A DNA stretch of 64,000 nt from Thalassospira tepidiphila MCCC 1A03514 (GTDB lineage Bacteria; Pseudomonadota; Alphaproteobacteria; Rhodospirillales; Thalassospiraceae): positions 78,693 to 142,692 of the forward strand of contig NZ_JPVZ01000010.1 in assembly GCF_001662875.1 (NCBI RefSeq), in the 5' to 3' direction. The position numbers and the translations under genes were made by a program. Positions within the stretch are counted from its first letter, which is position 1. The number at the start of each line of letters is the position of its first letter. The notes beneath the pieces were generated by a model that had not been told where the DNA came from, made no database searches, and worked only from the letters and a program-made list of their open reading frames with translations. Below are positions 34,985-44,026 of this stretch, piece after piece.

Positions 34985-36279
34985 GCGACAAGAACACCAC
35001 CCCGGATGACAACAAGCCCGAACGCATTGCCAAGCGCATTGCACGATCTGGTGTTTGCTCCCGACGTGATGCCGAACGCATGATCGCCGAGGGGCTTGTA
35101 CGCCTCAATGGCAAGAAGCTTGATACCCCGGCCGTCACCGTGACCGACGAAGATGAAATCATCGTCGATGGCAAGCCGCTTCCGGAAAAGGAAAAGCCGC
35201 GTCTTTGGCGCCTGTTTAAAAAGCGTGGTCTGGTCACCAGCCACCGCGATGAACAGGGCCGCGACACGGTGTTTGAACATCTGCCAAGTTACGTCCCGCG
35301 CGTGATTTCAGTCGGTCGACTGGATTTGAACTCCGAAGGGTTGCTGTTGCTGACCAACGATGGCGAGCTTGCCCGCTATCTTGAACTGCCTGCAACCGGC
35401 TGGGCGCGGCGGTACCGCGTGCGCGTGCATGGGCAAATTGACCCGGCCAAGCTCAAGCAGCTTGAAGACGGTGTCACGGTCGACGGCATTAATTATGGCT
35501 CTATCCAGGCCGAGGTTGACGTTCAGAAAGGTACCAATGCCTGGATGACGGTGACGCTGCGTGAAGGCAAGAACCGTGAAATTCGCCGTGTGATGGAACA
35601 TCTTGGCTGGCCGGTGACGCGCCTGATGCGTGTTTCCTATGGCCCGTTCCAGTTGGGCAATCTGGCGCCGGGCGAGTGCGAAGAAATCACCGGCAAGGTG
35701 ATGAAAGAACAGCTCGCTGCGTTCTTCAAGGGCGACTATTCCAAGGTTTCCGAAAAGAAATCGGTTGCCCGTGGCGGCACGTCGCGCCCGAAAGCCCCGC
35801 GCACCGTATTCGGCCAACCAGCCCAGCGCAAACGCCCGCAAGGTGGCGCGAACGCCGCAGCCCAGAATGCCGAGGCCGACCAACAGCGTGAAACCCGCGA
35901 ACGTCCGGCGAGTGGTGCGGCACGGAAAGGCCCGCGCATCGGGGCTGCCCCGCGTGCCGGTGGCCGTGGCAAACCGGCTTCTGGCGGGGATCGCCAGGAA
36001 CGCGATATGCGCGAAGAACGCGGATCATCGCGCCCGACCTACAAGGGCCGTGGCCGTTACAGTGCCGAAGGCAAAGCTTCTGGTGGGCGTGATGGCGGTC
36101 GTGATGGCGGACGGGGCACTGGTGGCCGCGAAGGCAAGCCGGGCTTCATCGAAGGACGCGGTCGTGGAAAGCCAACCGGCAAACCATCGGGAAAACCTGC
36201 TGGTCGTTCCGGCGATACCACACATAGTGCGCCCGGTCGCAAGCCGTCCGGCAACCGTCCGCGCGGCAAGAAGGACTAA
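34981..36279 (+). CDS. rluB: 23S rRNA pseudouridine synthase, RluB/RsuA family, with long basic tail
   Basis: A 432-residue protein. Residues about 15-75 form an S4 RNA-binding domain (ERIAKRIARSGVCSRRDAER), followed by the catalytic domain with the Asp-containing SVGRLDLNSEGLLLLTND. This family isomerises U2605 of 23S rRNA. From about residue 245 the protein becomes a nearly 190-residue tail rich in Gly, Arg, Lys and Pro (GGRDGGRDGGRGTGGRE), probably disordered and RNA-binding. Its ATG overlaps the preceding stop codon. rsmD follows after 5 nt. Confidence 0.92.
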   Translation: MSDKNTTPDDNKPERIAKRIARSGVCSRRDAERMIAEGLVRLNGKKLDTPAVTVTDEDEIIVDGKPLPEKEKPRLWRLFKKRGLVTSHRDEQGRDTVFEHLPSYVPRVISVGRLDLNSEGLLLLTNDGELARYLELPATGWARRYRVRVHGQIDPAKLKQLEDGVTVDGINYGSIQAEVDVQKGTNAWMTVTLREGKNREIRRVMEHLGWPVTRLMRVSYGPFQLGNLAPGECEEITGKVMKEQLAAFFKGDYSKVSEKKSVARGGTSRPKAPRTVFGQPAQRKRPQGGANAAAQNAEADQQRETRERPASGAARKGPRIGAAPRAGGRGKPASGGDRQERDMREERGSSRPTYKGRGRYSAEGKASGGRDGGRDGGRGTGGREGKPGFIEGRGRGKPTGKPSGKPAGRSGDTTHSAPGRKPSGNRPRGKKD

Positions 36280-36284
36280 GTTGA

Positions 36285-36854
36285 ATGCGGATTGTCGGTG
36301 GCACCCATCGTGGCAGGCTTTTGGCCGCACCGGAAGGACGCGATACGCGCCCGACCCTTGATCGGGTGCGCGAAGCCCTGTTTAGCATCCTGTCACACGC
36401 ATCGCGCTGGTATGAGGATGACTTCAACCCGCTTTATGATGGCGTGATCCTTGACGCCTTTGCCGGATCGGGTGCGCTTGGCCTTGAAGCCATTTCACGC
36501 GGGGCGGAACGCGCAGTATTCTTTGACAATGACCGCAAGGCGATTGCGATCATCGAACAAAACATCGACACCCTTCGCATTGCCGATCAGGCAAGTGCAC
36601 GACGTGCCGATGCCACCAAGCCCCCACGTACCAGCACACCGGCCAGCATGGTGTTTCTCGATCCGCCCTATGGCAAAGACCTGATCGAACCCAGCATCTC
36701 GGCCCTGGCCCAGGCCGGGTGGATTGATGATAACACCCTGATCGTTGCCGAACGCGATCCGCGCGATCCGGAAATCGCACTTGAAGATTTTTATCTGTGC
36801 GACAGTCGCAAATATGGCCGCTGCCAGATTGATATCGGGCGTTTTATCGCCTGA
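36285..36854 (+). CDS. rsmD: 16S rRNA m2G966 methyltransferase
   Basis: A 189-residue methyltransferase: start MRIVGGTHRGRLL with the TRPTLDRVREALF block, SAM motif LDAFAGSGALGLEA and catalytic FLDPPYGKDL. It modifies G966 in the 30S subunit. It has AAGGA upstream, within the end of rluB, and belongs to the same transcript. Confidence 0.95.
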   Translation: MRIVGGTHRGRLLAAPEGRDTRPTLDRVREALFSILSHASRWYEDDFNPLYDGVILDAFAGSGALGLEAISRGAERAVFFDNDRKAIAIIEQNIDTLRIADQASARRADATKPPRTSTPASMVFLDPPYGKDLIEPSISALAQAGWIDDNTLIVAERDPRDPEIALEDFYLCDSRKYGRCQIDIGRFIA

Positions 36855-36922
36855 TTGCAGCAAAGCTGCCCGTCACCGCATTCTGTGATAGATTTGGATA
36901 TCTGCACTACCGGTTGATCGTC

Positions 36923-37504
36923 ATGAAACGCCTGTCCAATAGTTCACCAGACAAGGAATTTGGTCGCCTTTTGCGCCAGTGGCGGCGCACAAGCGATATC
37001 AAACAATCGCGTCTGGCCGATATTCTGGGCGTAACACAGGCAACCGTTTCACGCTGGGAAAGTGGCGCGCAAAGCCCGGCCCCGCTGCAATATGGCCTGA
37101 TCCAACAAATGATGACGCGCAAACGCAATTTCCGCCTTGATCAGGCGATCAAACGACTGGTGATGCAGTCATCCCAGCGTGTCCACCTGATCGAAGACAG
37201 ATCACACCGTCTTCTTTGTTTATCGCGCCCGCGTGAAAACGAATGGCAACGTGACAGCACGCCGCTGCTTGGCACCTCGCTGTGGTGCTTTGCGACCCCG
37301 GAAATCGCATCGGCGGAAAAAAGCCTGCATGACCTTGGCTGGCACGAGGATCAGACCGATCACCTGACCTTTGAAAACTCCCGCCGGGAGGGCGCACCGC
37401 TGCGGATTGTCGATACCTATATCCTTTGGGAACGGTTTTTCCTGTCTGATGGCACGGCAGTGCGCCTGACCACCGGGTTTGATCACAAGCCGGTTCACAT
37501 CTGA
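36923..37504 (+). CDS. XRE-type helix-turn-helix regulator
   Basis: A 193-residue protein with an N-terminal HTH_XRE domain (FGRLLRQWRRTSDIKQSRLA, then LGVTQATVSRWESG, residues about 14-50). The C-terminal 110-residue domain is of no family I recognise and carries several Trp and His residues; it could bind a small ligand. ATG 36923 fits better than the TTG at 36914. A transporter gene starts 113 bp downstream on the same strand and may be its target. Confidence 0.8.
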   Translation: MKRLSNSSPDKEFGRLLRQWRRTSDIKQSRLADILGVTQATVSRWESGAQSPAPLQYGLIQQMMTRKRNFRLDQAIKRLVMQSSQRVHLIEDRSHRLLCLSRPRENEWQRDSTPLLGTSLWCFATPEIASAEKSLHDLGWHEDQTDHLTFENSRREGAPLRIVDTYILWERFFLSDGTAVRLTTGFDHKPVHI

Positions 37505-37617
37505 TACGGATCATGCGCTCATATTTTACCGGCGCATATTTCATACGTGGCATTCTTCCCAAAATATCGGTAATCAGTCCCTTCAAGTGCACCGATCCTG
37601 CCCCACGGAACTGATCC

Positions 37618-38796
37618 ATGCCCCCCATCACCGCCGTTATCATTCTTTATGGACTTGGATTGACCGCCTCGATGCAGGTCGGTCTGATTGGCCCGATTGC
37701 ACCTGACTTGCGCGCAAGCTTCGGGCTTAGTCAGGCGGAGTTCGGACTGGTGGCGTCCCTGATCACCGCAGCAGGCGCACTTTGTGCCATACCCGCCGGG
37801 GCATGGGCGGCACGGGCCGGGCTGCGGAGGTCACTCGTCCTTGGCTGCATGATGATGGTTGCGGGCGCGCTGATCTTTGCCACCGCAAGCGTGAGCAGCC
37901 TTTTATATGTCGGGCGGATTGTCACCAGTGTTGGCTATCTTCTGATTGTTGTCGGCGCGCCAAGCTGGATGGCCGGGTTCAAAAATCCCAAGCTTGTCGC
38001 CATGGCCATGAGCATCTGGGGCACCTTTATCCCGGTTGGCATTGCGTTGGGCAACTGGGTCAGTGCGGCTGCGGTGACATGGATGGACTGGCGGATCGCT
38101 GTTGGGGTTTGCACCCTGCCGGTTCTGTTTTTGCTGCCGCTTCTTGCCCTGATGGAAAAACCCGAAATCGCAACGGCGCGGCGATCACTTGTTGTCGGGA
38201 TGGTCGGTGTTTTGAAATCCCGTTCCGCCCTTCAGGTGGCGCTGACCTTTGGTGCGTTTGCGGGTGCAACGTCGGCCGCTTTGGCGTTCATGCCGGCCAT
38301 GCTGGCAGACAACCTTGATATTGGCATTACGCTGTCGGCCGGGATCATCGGCACAACCGCAATTGCCGGAAATATTGTCGGCAGTGTCGCCGCCGGGACT
38401 GTTCTGGGCCGTGATGTTGCTGGCCGGACCATTCTGATTATATTTTTGCCGATGATGGCGACTGCCATTTCGACCCTCTATGTCAGCACCTCTCTACCGC
38501 TTAGCGTCACCGCGCTGATTATATTTAACGTCTGTCAGGGCATGGTCGCCGGAACGTGCTTTGCACTTTTGCCAAGGATCGCAAAGGACGGCCTTTCCAT
38601 GCCCGCCCTGCAGGGCATGCTAGCCCAGTTCGCCGAGATTTTTGTCGTGCTTGTTCCCCCGTTTGCCGGGGCGATGATCGATCAAAATGGCTGGGCCGGG
38701 GCGGCTGTGGTTCTGGGTGGTTTTTACTTTGCAGGCTTCCTGATTACCCTAAGAAAACCGGGCATGGCAGCCCCCATTAGACAAAATTCATCTTAG
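37618..38796 (+). CDS. major facilitator superfamily transporter
   Basis: A 392-residue MFS permease with twelve predicted helices and the loop motif G-x-x-x-x-R-x-G-R/L (AARAGLRRS) after helix 2. It resembles the CynX/NimT-like group, but the substrate cannot be told. It lies behind an XRE regulator gene and is followed by a serine hydrolase gene after 86 bp. Confidence 0.88.
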   Translation: MPPITAVIILYGLGLTASMQVGLIGPIAPDLRASFGLSQAEFGLVASLITAAGALCAIPAGAWAARAGLRRSLVLGCMMMVAGALIFATASVSSLLYVGRIVTSVGYLLIVVGAPSWMAGFKNPKLVAMAMSIWGTFIPVGIALGNWVSAAAVTWMDWRIAVGVCTLPVLFLLPLLALMEKPEIATARRSLVVGMVGVLKSRSALQVALTFGAFAGATSAALAFMPAMLADNLDIGITLSAGIIGTTAIAGNIVGSVAAGTVLGRDVAGRTILIIFLPMMATAISTLYVSTSLPLSVTALIIFNVCQGMVAGTCFALLPRIAKDGLSMPALQGMLAQFAEIFVVLVPPFAGAMIDQNGWAGAAVVLGGFYFAGFLITLRKPGMAAPIRQNSS

Positions 38797-38882
38797 AACT
38801 ATACGATACGATGGCTTGACCTGTCCGGCGAAGCAGGCGACCCTTCCCTCCCACACAAATCAAAAAGATTCAGGGAAGTGGA

Positions 38883-40340
38883 ATGCATTTGATCAAAGCC
38901 ATCTTTATCGGACTGGTATTGATCGGCATTTCCGTTCTTGCTGTCTTCTTCATCTGGCTGGCCCCGGTGGGGGCTGCCTATAGCGCCAAGATCATGTGCT
39001 CCGCCATTTTTGTCGATGGCCTGACCTCCACACGGGCGCGCGATGTTGATGTTCTGGCCGACAACAATGCCCTTTTATCCCTGATCACCACCAATGTGGA
39101 TCTGCGCAACCAGACTGTCAGTGCGCATGCCTTCGGGTTCCGCAAACGGTTTGCCGTTTATCGCCCCAACCTTGGCTGCACGCTGGCCGACGATCTGGAT
39201 CATGTCGCCCAGTTGCGCAATTCGACCCCGGTGATGCGACCGGTCACACCGCGCCCGCTTCTGACGACACCGCCACCCGCCAATGTTGACCGCCGCGCTC
39301 TTAACAACATCCTGTTTGACGTCATGGATGAGCCGGGCCTGCATCCGGAACGGCGGACACGTGCGGTGGTGATCTTGCATGATGGCAAGGTGGTCGCGGA
39401 ACGCTATGCCGCGGGCATAACAGCCGACACGCCGCTGCCCGGCTGGTCGATGACCAAAAGCGTTTTCAACGTCATCCTCGGTCGCATGCAGTTCGAAGGC
39501 ATGATGCCCGACATCCAGGACCCGGTCCTGATCAACGAATGGCAGGCAGAGCCAAACGACCCGCGTGCAACCATCAATTACGATGATCTGCTTCGCATGC
39601 GAAGCGGCCTTGAGTTCGACGAAAGCTACGCCAATCCGCTATCAGACGTGGTGCAGATGCTGTTTATCGAACCTGCGGCGGCGGGCTATGCGGTATCCAT
39701 GCCGCTGGAAAACACGCCGGGCAGTGATTTCGCCTATAATTCCGGGGCAAGCAACATCCTGTCAGCGGCCATTCGTAATCTGAGCGGGTCACGTTCGACC
39801 TATCTCAGCCGACCGACAGAACTTCTGTTCCGTCCGCTTGGCATGAGCAGTGCGGTGATCGAAACCGACCCGGAAGGCTATTTTATCGCCTCAAGCTTCA
39901 TGCATGCATCCGCACGCGACTGGGCCAAGATTGGTCAGCTGTTCCTGCAAGATGGCGTTTGGGAGGGGGAGCGCCTGCTGCCCGAGGGATGGGTCGGATA
40001 TTCCACCAGCCCCGCCGCAGAAGACCCTTATGGCCTTTATGGCGCACATTGGTGGATTGATCTGCCGGGCAGCCGAAACGAGGATGGCACCCCCCGTAAT
40101 GACGTGCCGCAGATCCCCGAGGACGCCTATTTCGCGCTTGGTCATGATGGCCAGTCGCTTACCGTCATTCCATCCAGAAACCTCGTGGTGGCGCGTTTCG
40201 GGGTCACCCGCAATTCCGATGCGTTCAAGCTGCGTCAGTTCATTGCCGATCTGAGTACCATTTTCCCGGCGACTTCAGATGCCCCGGCGGATGCGCCGAT
40301 CGGATCGGACGCCACAACGACCGGGGCAAATGACGGCTGA
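38883..40340 (+). CDS. membrane-anchored serine hydrolase (beta-lactamase class C fold)
   Basis: A 485-residue protein with one N-terminal transmembrane helix (LVLIGISVLAVFFIWL) and a penicillin-binding-protein-like domain. The nucleophile is Ser189 in SMTK, the Tyr motif is YNS (285-287), and HDGQ near residue 423 stands in place of KTG. Such proteins hydrolyse esters, peptides or beta-lactams. The C-terminal 25 residues are Ala/Asp/Thr-rich. It faces the periplasm. AGGGAAG precedes the ATG. Substrate unknown. Confidence 0.85.
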   Translation: MHLIKAIFIGLVLIGISVLAVFFIWLAPVGAAYSAKIMCSAIFVDGLTSTRARDVDVLADNNALLSLITTNVDLRNQTVSAHAFGFRKRFAVYRPNLGCTLADDLDHVAQLRNSTPVMRPVTPRPLLTTPPPANVDRRALNNILFDVMDEPGLHPERRTRAVVILHDGKVVAERYAAGITADTPLPGWSMTKSVFNVILGRMQFEGMMPDIQDPVLINEWQAEPNDPRATINYDDLLRMRSGLEFDESYANPLSDVVQMLFIEPAAAGYAVSMPLENTPGSDFAYNSGASNILSAAIRNLSGSRSTYLSRPTELLFRPLGMSSAVIETDPEGYFIASSFMHASARDWAKIGQLFLQDGVWEGERLLPEGWVGYSTSPAAEDPYGLYGAHWWIDLPGSRNEDGTPRNDVPQIPEDAYFALGHDGQSLTVIPSRNLVVARFGVTRNSDAFKLRQFIADLSTIFPATSDAPADAPIGSDATTTGANDG

Positions 40341-40358
40341 TTGCGCCAGTTGGTGTAA

Positions 40359-41633
40359 TCACAAAAGACCTGTCAGATACCCAACCAGAGCACCAGCACC
40401 AACCACGGCCCAGACCGGGGCAATCCGCCATTGCAGGATTGCGAAAACCAAAATCACGCACCCGATATCAAAGATATCAAGATTTGCACCGGTCCAGATC
40501 GGGTCATACAACACCGCCGCCAAAAGGCCGACCACGGCGGCATTGACCCCCATCAATCCGGCCCGCATTGACGGGATATGCCGCATACGATCCCAGAACG
40601 GCAAAAGCCCCACCACCAATAACCATGCAGGCAGGAAAATCGCGATCAATGTCACAAGGGATGTGGTGGCACTGACCAAAAGTCCCGTACCACCAGACCC
40701 GGTATGAAGGGCTGCCCCCAAATAGGCGGCAAAGGTAAAGATCGGACCGGGCACGGCCTGGGTTGCGCCATATCCCGCAAGGAAAGTCTCGGCATCAACC
40801 CAGCCCGGTGTCACCACGGCATTTTGCAACAGGGGCAAAACCACATGCCCGCCACCAAACACCAGAGCACCACTGCGATAAAAGCCATCAATCACGGCAA
40901 AAAGCCCGGTGGAATCAAGCTTTGCCAAAATGGGCAACAGAACAAGCAGAGTAAAAAATGCGCAAAGGGCCGCAACAGCCCCCTTGGCCGAACGTCGCAC
41001 AGGGCCGGGATCGGCATCCGCGCCCACCTTGTCCCGAAGCATCAAAAAGCCCGCCAGCATCCCGCCAAGGATGACGCCAAACTGCGCCATCACCGTTTCA
41101 CTGGCAATCATGATAGCCGCGGCCAACACGGCAAGAAGGGCACGCGGAACATCCGGACACAGGCTGCGCGCCATGCCAAGCAGCGCATGCAGGACAACCC
41201 CGACCGCAACCAGTTTAAGGCCGCGAATGATCCCCTCGACCGCGCCAAGATCAAATCCGACAAACGCCATGCCAAGGGCGGCCAGCACAATCGCGGATGG
41301 CATGGTAAATCCAAGCCAGGCAACCAGTGATCCGCGCAAACCACCAAGCGCCATGCCAATGCCCATACCAACCTGCGAACTGGCAGGTCCCGGCACGAAC
41401 TGGCAAAGTGCCACCAGATCGGCATAGCGCACATCACTCAGCCATTTGCGGCGCGCGACAAACTCTTCACGGAAATAGCCGATATGCGCAACCGGCCCGC
41501 CAAAACTGGTCAAGCCAAGACGCAGAAAGATCAGGAAGATTTGCCAAAGACCAACACCGCCAATCGGCAATGAAGGAGCCTTGTTATCTGTGGAATTTTT
41601 TGTGGTTTTGTTGTGTGGCGTTGCGTTTGGCAT
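40359..41633 (-). CDS. chrA: ChrA-family chromate transporter
   Basis: A 424-residue two-domain CHR transporter. The first domain holds LRLGLTSFGGPVAHIGYFR and CQFVPGPASSQ; the second holds FGGGHVVLPLL and GYGATQAVPGP. About twelve transmembrane segments are predicted. The family expels chromate in exchange for protons or sulfate. I chose the start MPNATPH at 41633, with AGGA 7 nt upstream, and not the longer frame. It is convergent with the serine hydrolase gene. No chrB regulator is adjacent. Confidence 0.92.
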   Translation of the reverse strand: MPNATPHNKTTKNSTDNKAPSLPIGGVGLWQIFLIFLRLGLTSFGGPVAHIGYFREEFVARRKWLSDVRYADLVALCQFVPGPASSQVGMGIGMALGGLRGSLVAWLGFTMPSAIVLAALGMAFVGFDLGAVEGIIRGLKLVAVGVVLHALLGMARSLCPDVPRALLAVLAAAIMIASETVMAQFGVILGGMLAGFLMLRDKVGADADPGPVRRSAKGAVAALCAFFTLLVLLPILAKLDSTGLFAVIDGFYRSGALVFGGGHVVLPLLQNAVVTPGWVDAETFLAGYGATQAVPGPIFTFAAYLGAALHTGSGGTGLLVSATTSLVTLIAIFLPAWLLVVGLLPFWDRMRHIPSMRAGLMGVNAAVVGLLAAVLYDPIWTGANLDIFDIGCVILVFAILQWRIAPVWAVVGAGALVGYLTGLL

Positions 41634-41735
41634 GTGATTGTCCTGCCCTACCCCTGATTTTGCCTGACCATACGCAATCGCACAAAGGCGGCAAAGCCAA
41701 AATCGGGACCACAGCCATTCGTCACAATTCCATAA

Positions 41736-41776
41736 CAAAACCCCGCCTGTGGCGATCTGCCGCAGGCGGGGTTTTG
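41736..41776 (-). terminator. rho-independent terminator of amn
   Basis: An 18-bp stem with one G-T pair: CAAAACCCCGCCTGTGGC (41736-41753) pairs with GCCGCAGGCGGGGTTTTG (41759-41776), loop GATCT. On the minus strand it follows amn by 18 nt and ends in TTTTG, between amn and chrA. Confidence 0.88.
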
Positions 41777-41793
41777 GTGTGATCATTCACGCC

Positions 41794-43269
41794 TTAGCGG
41801 AAGGCTGGTTCGTCCAGGGAACGCAATTTGCGCGAATGGAGCTGATTGACGTCCTGACGGAGCGTATCAATCGTATCCAGACCCACCTGCAAATGCTGAC
41901 CTATACGCTGGCGATAGAAATTGTTCGCCATACCGGGCAGCTTCAATTCGCCGTGGACTGGTTTGTCCGACACACACAAAAGCGTGCCATACGGTACCCG
42001 GAACCGGAAACCGTTGGCAGCAATGGTCGCACTTTCCATATCGACTGCGATGGCACGTGACTGGTTGAGGCGAACAAACAGTTCGCTATACCGCAGTTCC
42101 CAGTTCCGGTTATCGGTGGTTGCCACCGTGCCGGTCCGCATGCGCGCCTTCATTTCACGGCCCTTAAGGCCGGTGATTTTTGTGACCGAATCTGCCAGGG
42201 CGACCTGCACCTCGGCAATTGGCGGCACCGGAATCCACAGCGGCAGGTCCGAATCAAGCACGTGATCGTCACGGACATAGCCATGTGCCAGAACATAATC
42301 GCCAAGCAGCTGGCTACGTCGCAATCCGGCACAGTGCCCCAACATCAACCAACAATGCGGCCTCAGAACGGCGATATGGTCGGTTGCCGTTTTGGCGTTC
42401 GACGGCCCCACACCGATATTGACCAGCGTGACACCAAGACCATCTTCGCGGATCAGATGATAGGATGGCATCTGCGGCAGTTGTTTGACCGCCTCACCGC
42501 TTTCAACCCAGCCCTTGGGCGCGTTTTTGCGCACGCTGACTTTCGGCCCCGGCTCGACAAATGCGACATAGGGGCTTTTCGGGTCATCAAGCTGTGCCTT
42601 GGCGAATTCGATGAATTCATCGACATAGCGCTGATAGTTGGTGAACAGAACGAACTTCTGGAAATGTTCGGGGGCTGTTGCCGTGTAGTGACGCAGGCGT
42701 GCCAGAGAATAATCCACACGTTCACCGGAAAACAGCGACAATGGCTTTGGCCCCGGGGTCGCGTTCGCGCCGTAATGAACGCCATTGGCGATATCATCAT
42801 CGGTCCGCGCCAGATCGGGCATATCAAAAATCAGCTGCATCGGGCGGATATCATTCGGACCGATACTGTCCGTCGCCGTTTCAACCAGAAACGGCAACGG
42901 GATCGGACGGTCCGACACCCCCACCACGACCGGAACGTCATGGTTTTTGAGCAGAAGTTCGATCTGCTCGCGGTAATATTCTTCAAACAGGTCGGGCCGG
43001 GTCAAGGTCGTTCCATAAACACCCGGATCGCGCGGTGCGCCAAATGACAGGGTGCTTTCGACATGCAGCTTTTCCGGCGGCACTTCGATGCCGAGATACG
43101 GATAATACGCACGTATCGGAGAAGATTGTTGGCCTTGACCGAAACGGTTAAAGGCCTCTTGGACGGCATTGGCACCGGTCGCATAAATATCCTTGATGCG
43201 CGCAAGTGCCCGGTCGGCGTCCGTGAATTCAAACAGATCGCGTACCGATCCATGGACTTCTGAAACCAT
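41794..43269 (-). CDS. amn: AMP nucleosidase
   Basis: A 491-residue enzyme hydrolysing AMP to adenine and ribose 5-phosphate. The N-terminal regulatory domain is followed by the nucleoside-phosphorylase-like catalytic domain (TLVNIGVGPSNAKTATDHIAVLRP, in part; VDMESATIAANGFRF; the end GVPYGTLLCVSDKP-like). AGGAG lies 8 nt before the ATG. Its upstream 5' region is long (over 400 nt to the nearest strong promoter) and contains an intrinsic terminator at 43632-43658, so expression may depend on read-through or on a nearer promoter I cannot define. Confidence 0.94.
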   Translation of the reverse strand: MVSEVHGSVRDLFEFTDADRALARIKDIYATGANAVQEAFNRFGQGQQSSPIRAYYPYLGIEVPPEKLHVESTLSFGAPRDPGVYGTTLTRPDLFEEYYREQIELLLKNHDVPVVVGVSDRPIPLPFLVETATDSIGPNDIRPMQLIFDMPDLARTDDDIANGVHYGANATPGPKPLSLFSGERVDYSLARLRHYTATAPEHFQKFVLFTNYQRYVDEFIEFAKAQLDDPKSPYVAFVEPGPKVSVRKNAPKGWVESGEAVKQLPQMPSYHLIREDGLGVTLVNIGVGPSNAKTATDHIAVLRPHCWLMLGHCAGLRRSQLLGDYVLAHGYVRDDHVLDSDLPLWIPVPPIAEVQVALADSVTKITGLKGREMKARMRTGTVATTDNRNWELRYSELFVRLNQSRAIAVDMESATIAANGFRFRVPYGTLLCVSDKPVHGELKLPGMANNFYRQRIGQHLQVGLDTIDTLRQDVNQLHSRKLRSLDEPAFR

Positions 43270-43622
43270 ATTGGTTGCTCCTTTTTGTTATTGTTGTTTG
43301 GGTCTTTTGCCAGATCACGAAGCATAAAACAGCGACGGATCAATGACAAAACCCCTTGGAGCGAGAGATTTATCACCGCTCGCCCGGCTTCTGACAACCG
43401 AAAACTTTGCCATCACTTTCAATCCAGACGTCAAAACGGCTGATTTGTGGATATCGGAAAGTTTATAATTCGCACCTTTCCCGGCATTTTCAGAAACTTA
43501 TGAAATATATGTCGGGTCTATTTTCAAAAATTCCAAATGACAGTTTTGAGGAGACCGTCATAACCCGCAAGGTCTGCACACAAAGCGGGCGGCGTGAAAC
43601 GGCTGGTAATTTGAAAACAGGG

Positions 43623-43658
43623 CAAAAAAAATGCCGAAACCGGGGGACGGTTTCGGCA
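43623..43658 (-). terminator. strong terminator between the sigma/anti-sigma operon and amn
   Basis: A 10-bp perfect stem with a 7-nt loop and an uninterrupted T8 tract on the minus strand (AAAAAAAA on the plus strand at 43624-43631). It could serve both the candidate sRNA and the sigma-factor operon that ends 125 nt upstream. Confidence 0.85.
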
Positions 43659-43709
43659 ATTTCAGGGAAGGGCCTTAGACGTTGAGGGAAAAGACGATCA
43701 ACCCTGATG
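43623..43709 (-). ncRNA. candidate small RNA or attenuated leader upstream of amn
   Basis: On the minus strand a near-perfect promoter (43717-43745) is followed after about 50 nt by a strong terminator: stem TGCCGAAACC/GGTTTCGGCA (43632-43641 with 43649-43658), 7-nt loop, then eight T residues. The predicted transcript is about 85 nt, with C-rich single-stranded patches (TTTTCCCTCAAC, GGCCCTTCCCTGA) that could pair with Shine-Dalgarno regions. There is no credible reading frame inside. It may be an independent sRNA, or the amn leader with premature termination. Confidence 0.5.
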
Positions 43710-43716
43710 TACTGTA

Positions 43717-43745
43717 TTTATATGACCAATGGTCATTTATGTCAA
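43717..43745 (-). promoter_or_regulatory. consensus sigma70 promoter with an operator-like palindrome in its spacer
   Basis: Minus strand TTGACA (43740-43745), 17-bp spacer, TATAAA (43717-43722). The spacer contains ATGACCAATGGTCAT (43722-43736, plus strand), a perfect inverted repeat with 7-bp arms. A dimeric repressor bound there would block RNA polymerase. Confidence 0.7.
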
Positions 43746-43782
43746 TTCTATTTGTTCACAGGTGGCATTTTGCGGTTCCGCG

Positions 43783-44025
43783 CTATGCCAGGACATCTGC
43801 CTCCTCGGCGATGCGCTGTAACTTTTCGAGTCGTCTTCGCGCAGAATTGTCGGTTGCCCATCGATCACCAACTTCGGTGACTTCAAGCTTGTTAACAATC
43901 TTGGCAGCGCGCGGGTCACTCTCGACCAGACTTTCGATGTCCTGTTTTTCTTCGTCGTCTTCAAGCGTCCCGCGTACATAGCCAAGAATGTGATCTTTGC
44001 CATATATCGCAAGAACCAGGCTCAT
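43783..44025 (-). CDS. small soluble anti-sigma-factor-like protein
   Basis: An 80-residue acidic protein starting 1 nt after the sigma-factor stop codon. The segment ILGYVRGTLEDDEEKQDIE followed by SDPRAAKIVNKLE has the pattern of the N-terminal sigma-binding domain of anti-sigma factors (L-x-x-YVDG-x-L, then a helix, then a DP-x-A-A-x-V helix). It lacks a zinc motif and a transmembrane helix and ends after a basic helix. It is not NepR by sequence. I propose a cytoplasmic anti-sigma factor for the adjacent sigma; no family assignment is certain. Confidence 0.6.
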   Translation of the reverse strand: MSLVLAIYGKDHILGYVRGTLEDDEEKQDIESLVESDPRAAKIVNKLEVTEVGDRWATDNSARRRLEKLQRIAEEADVLA

Positions 44026-44026
44026 A

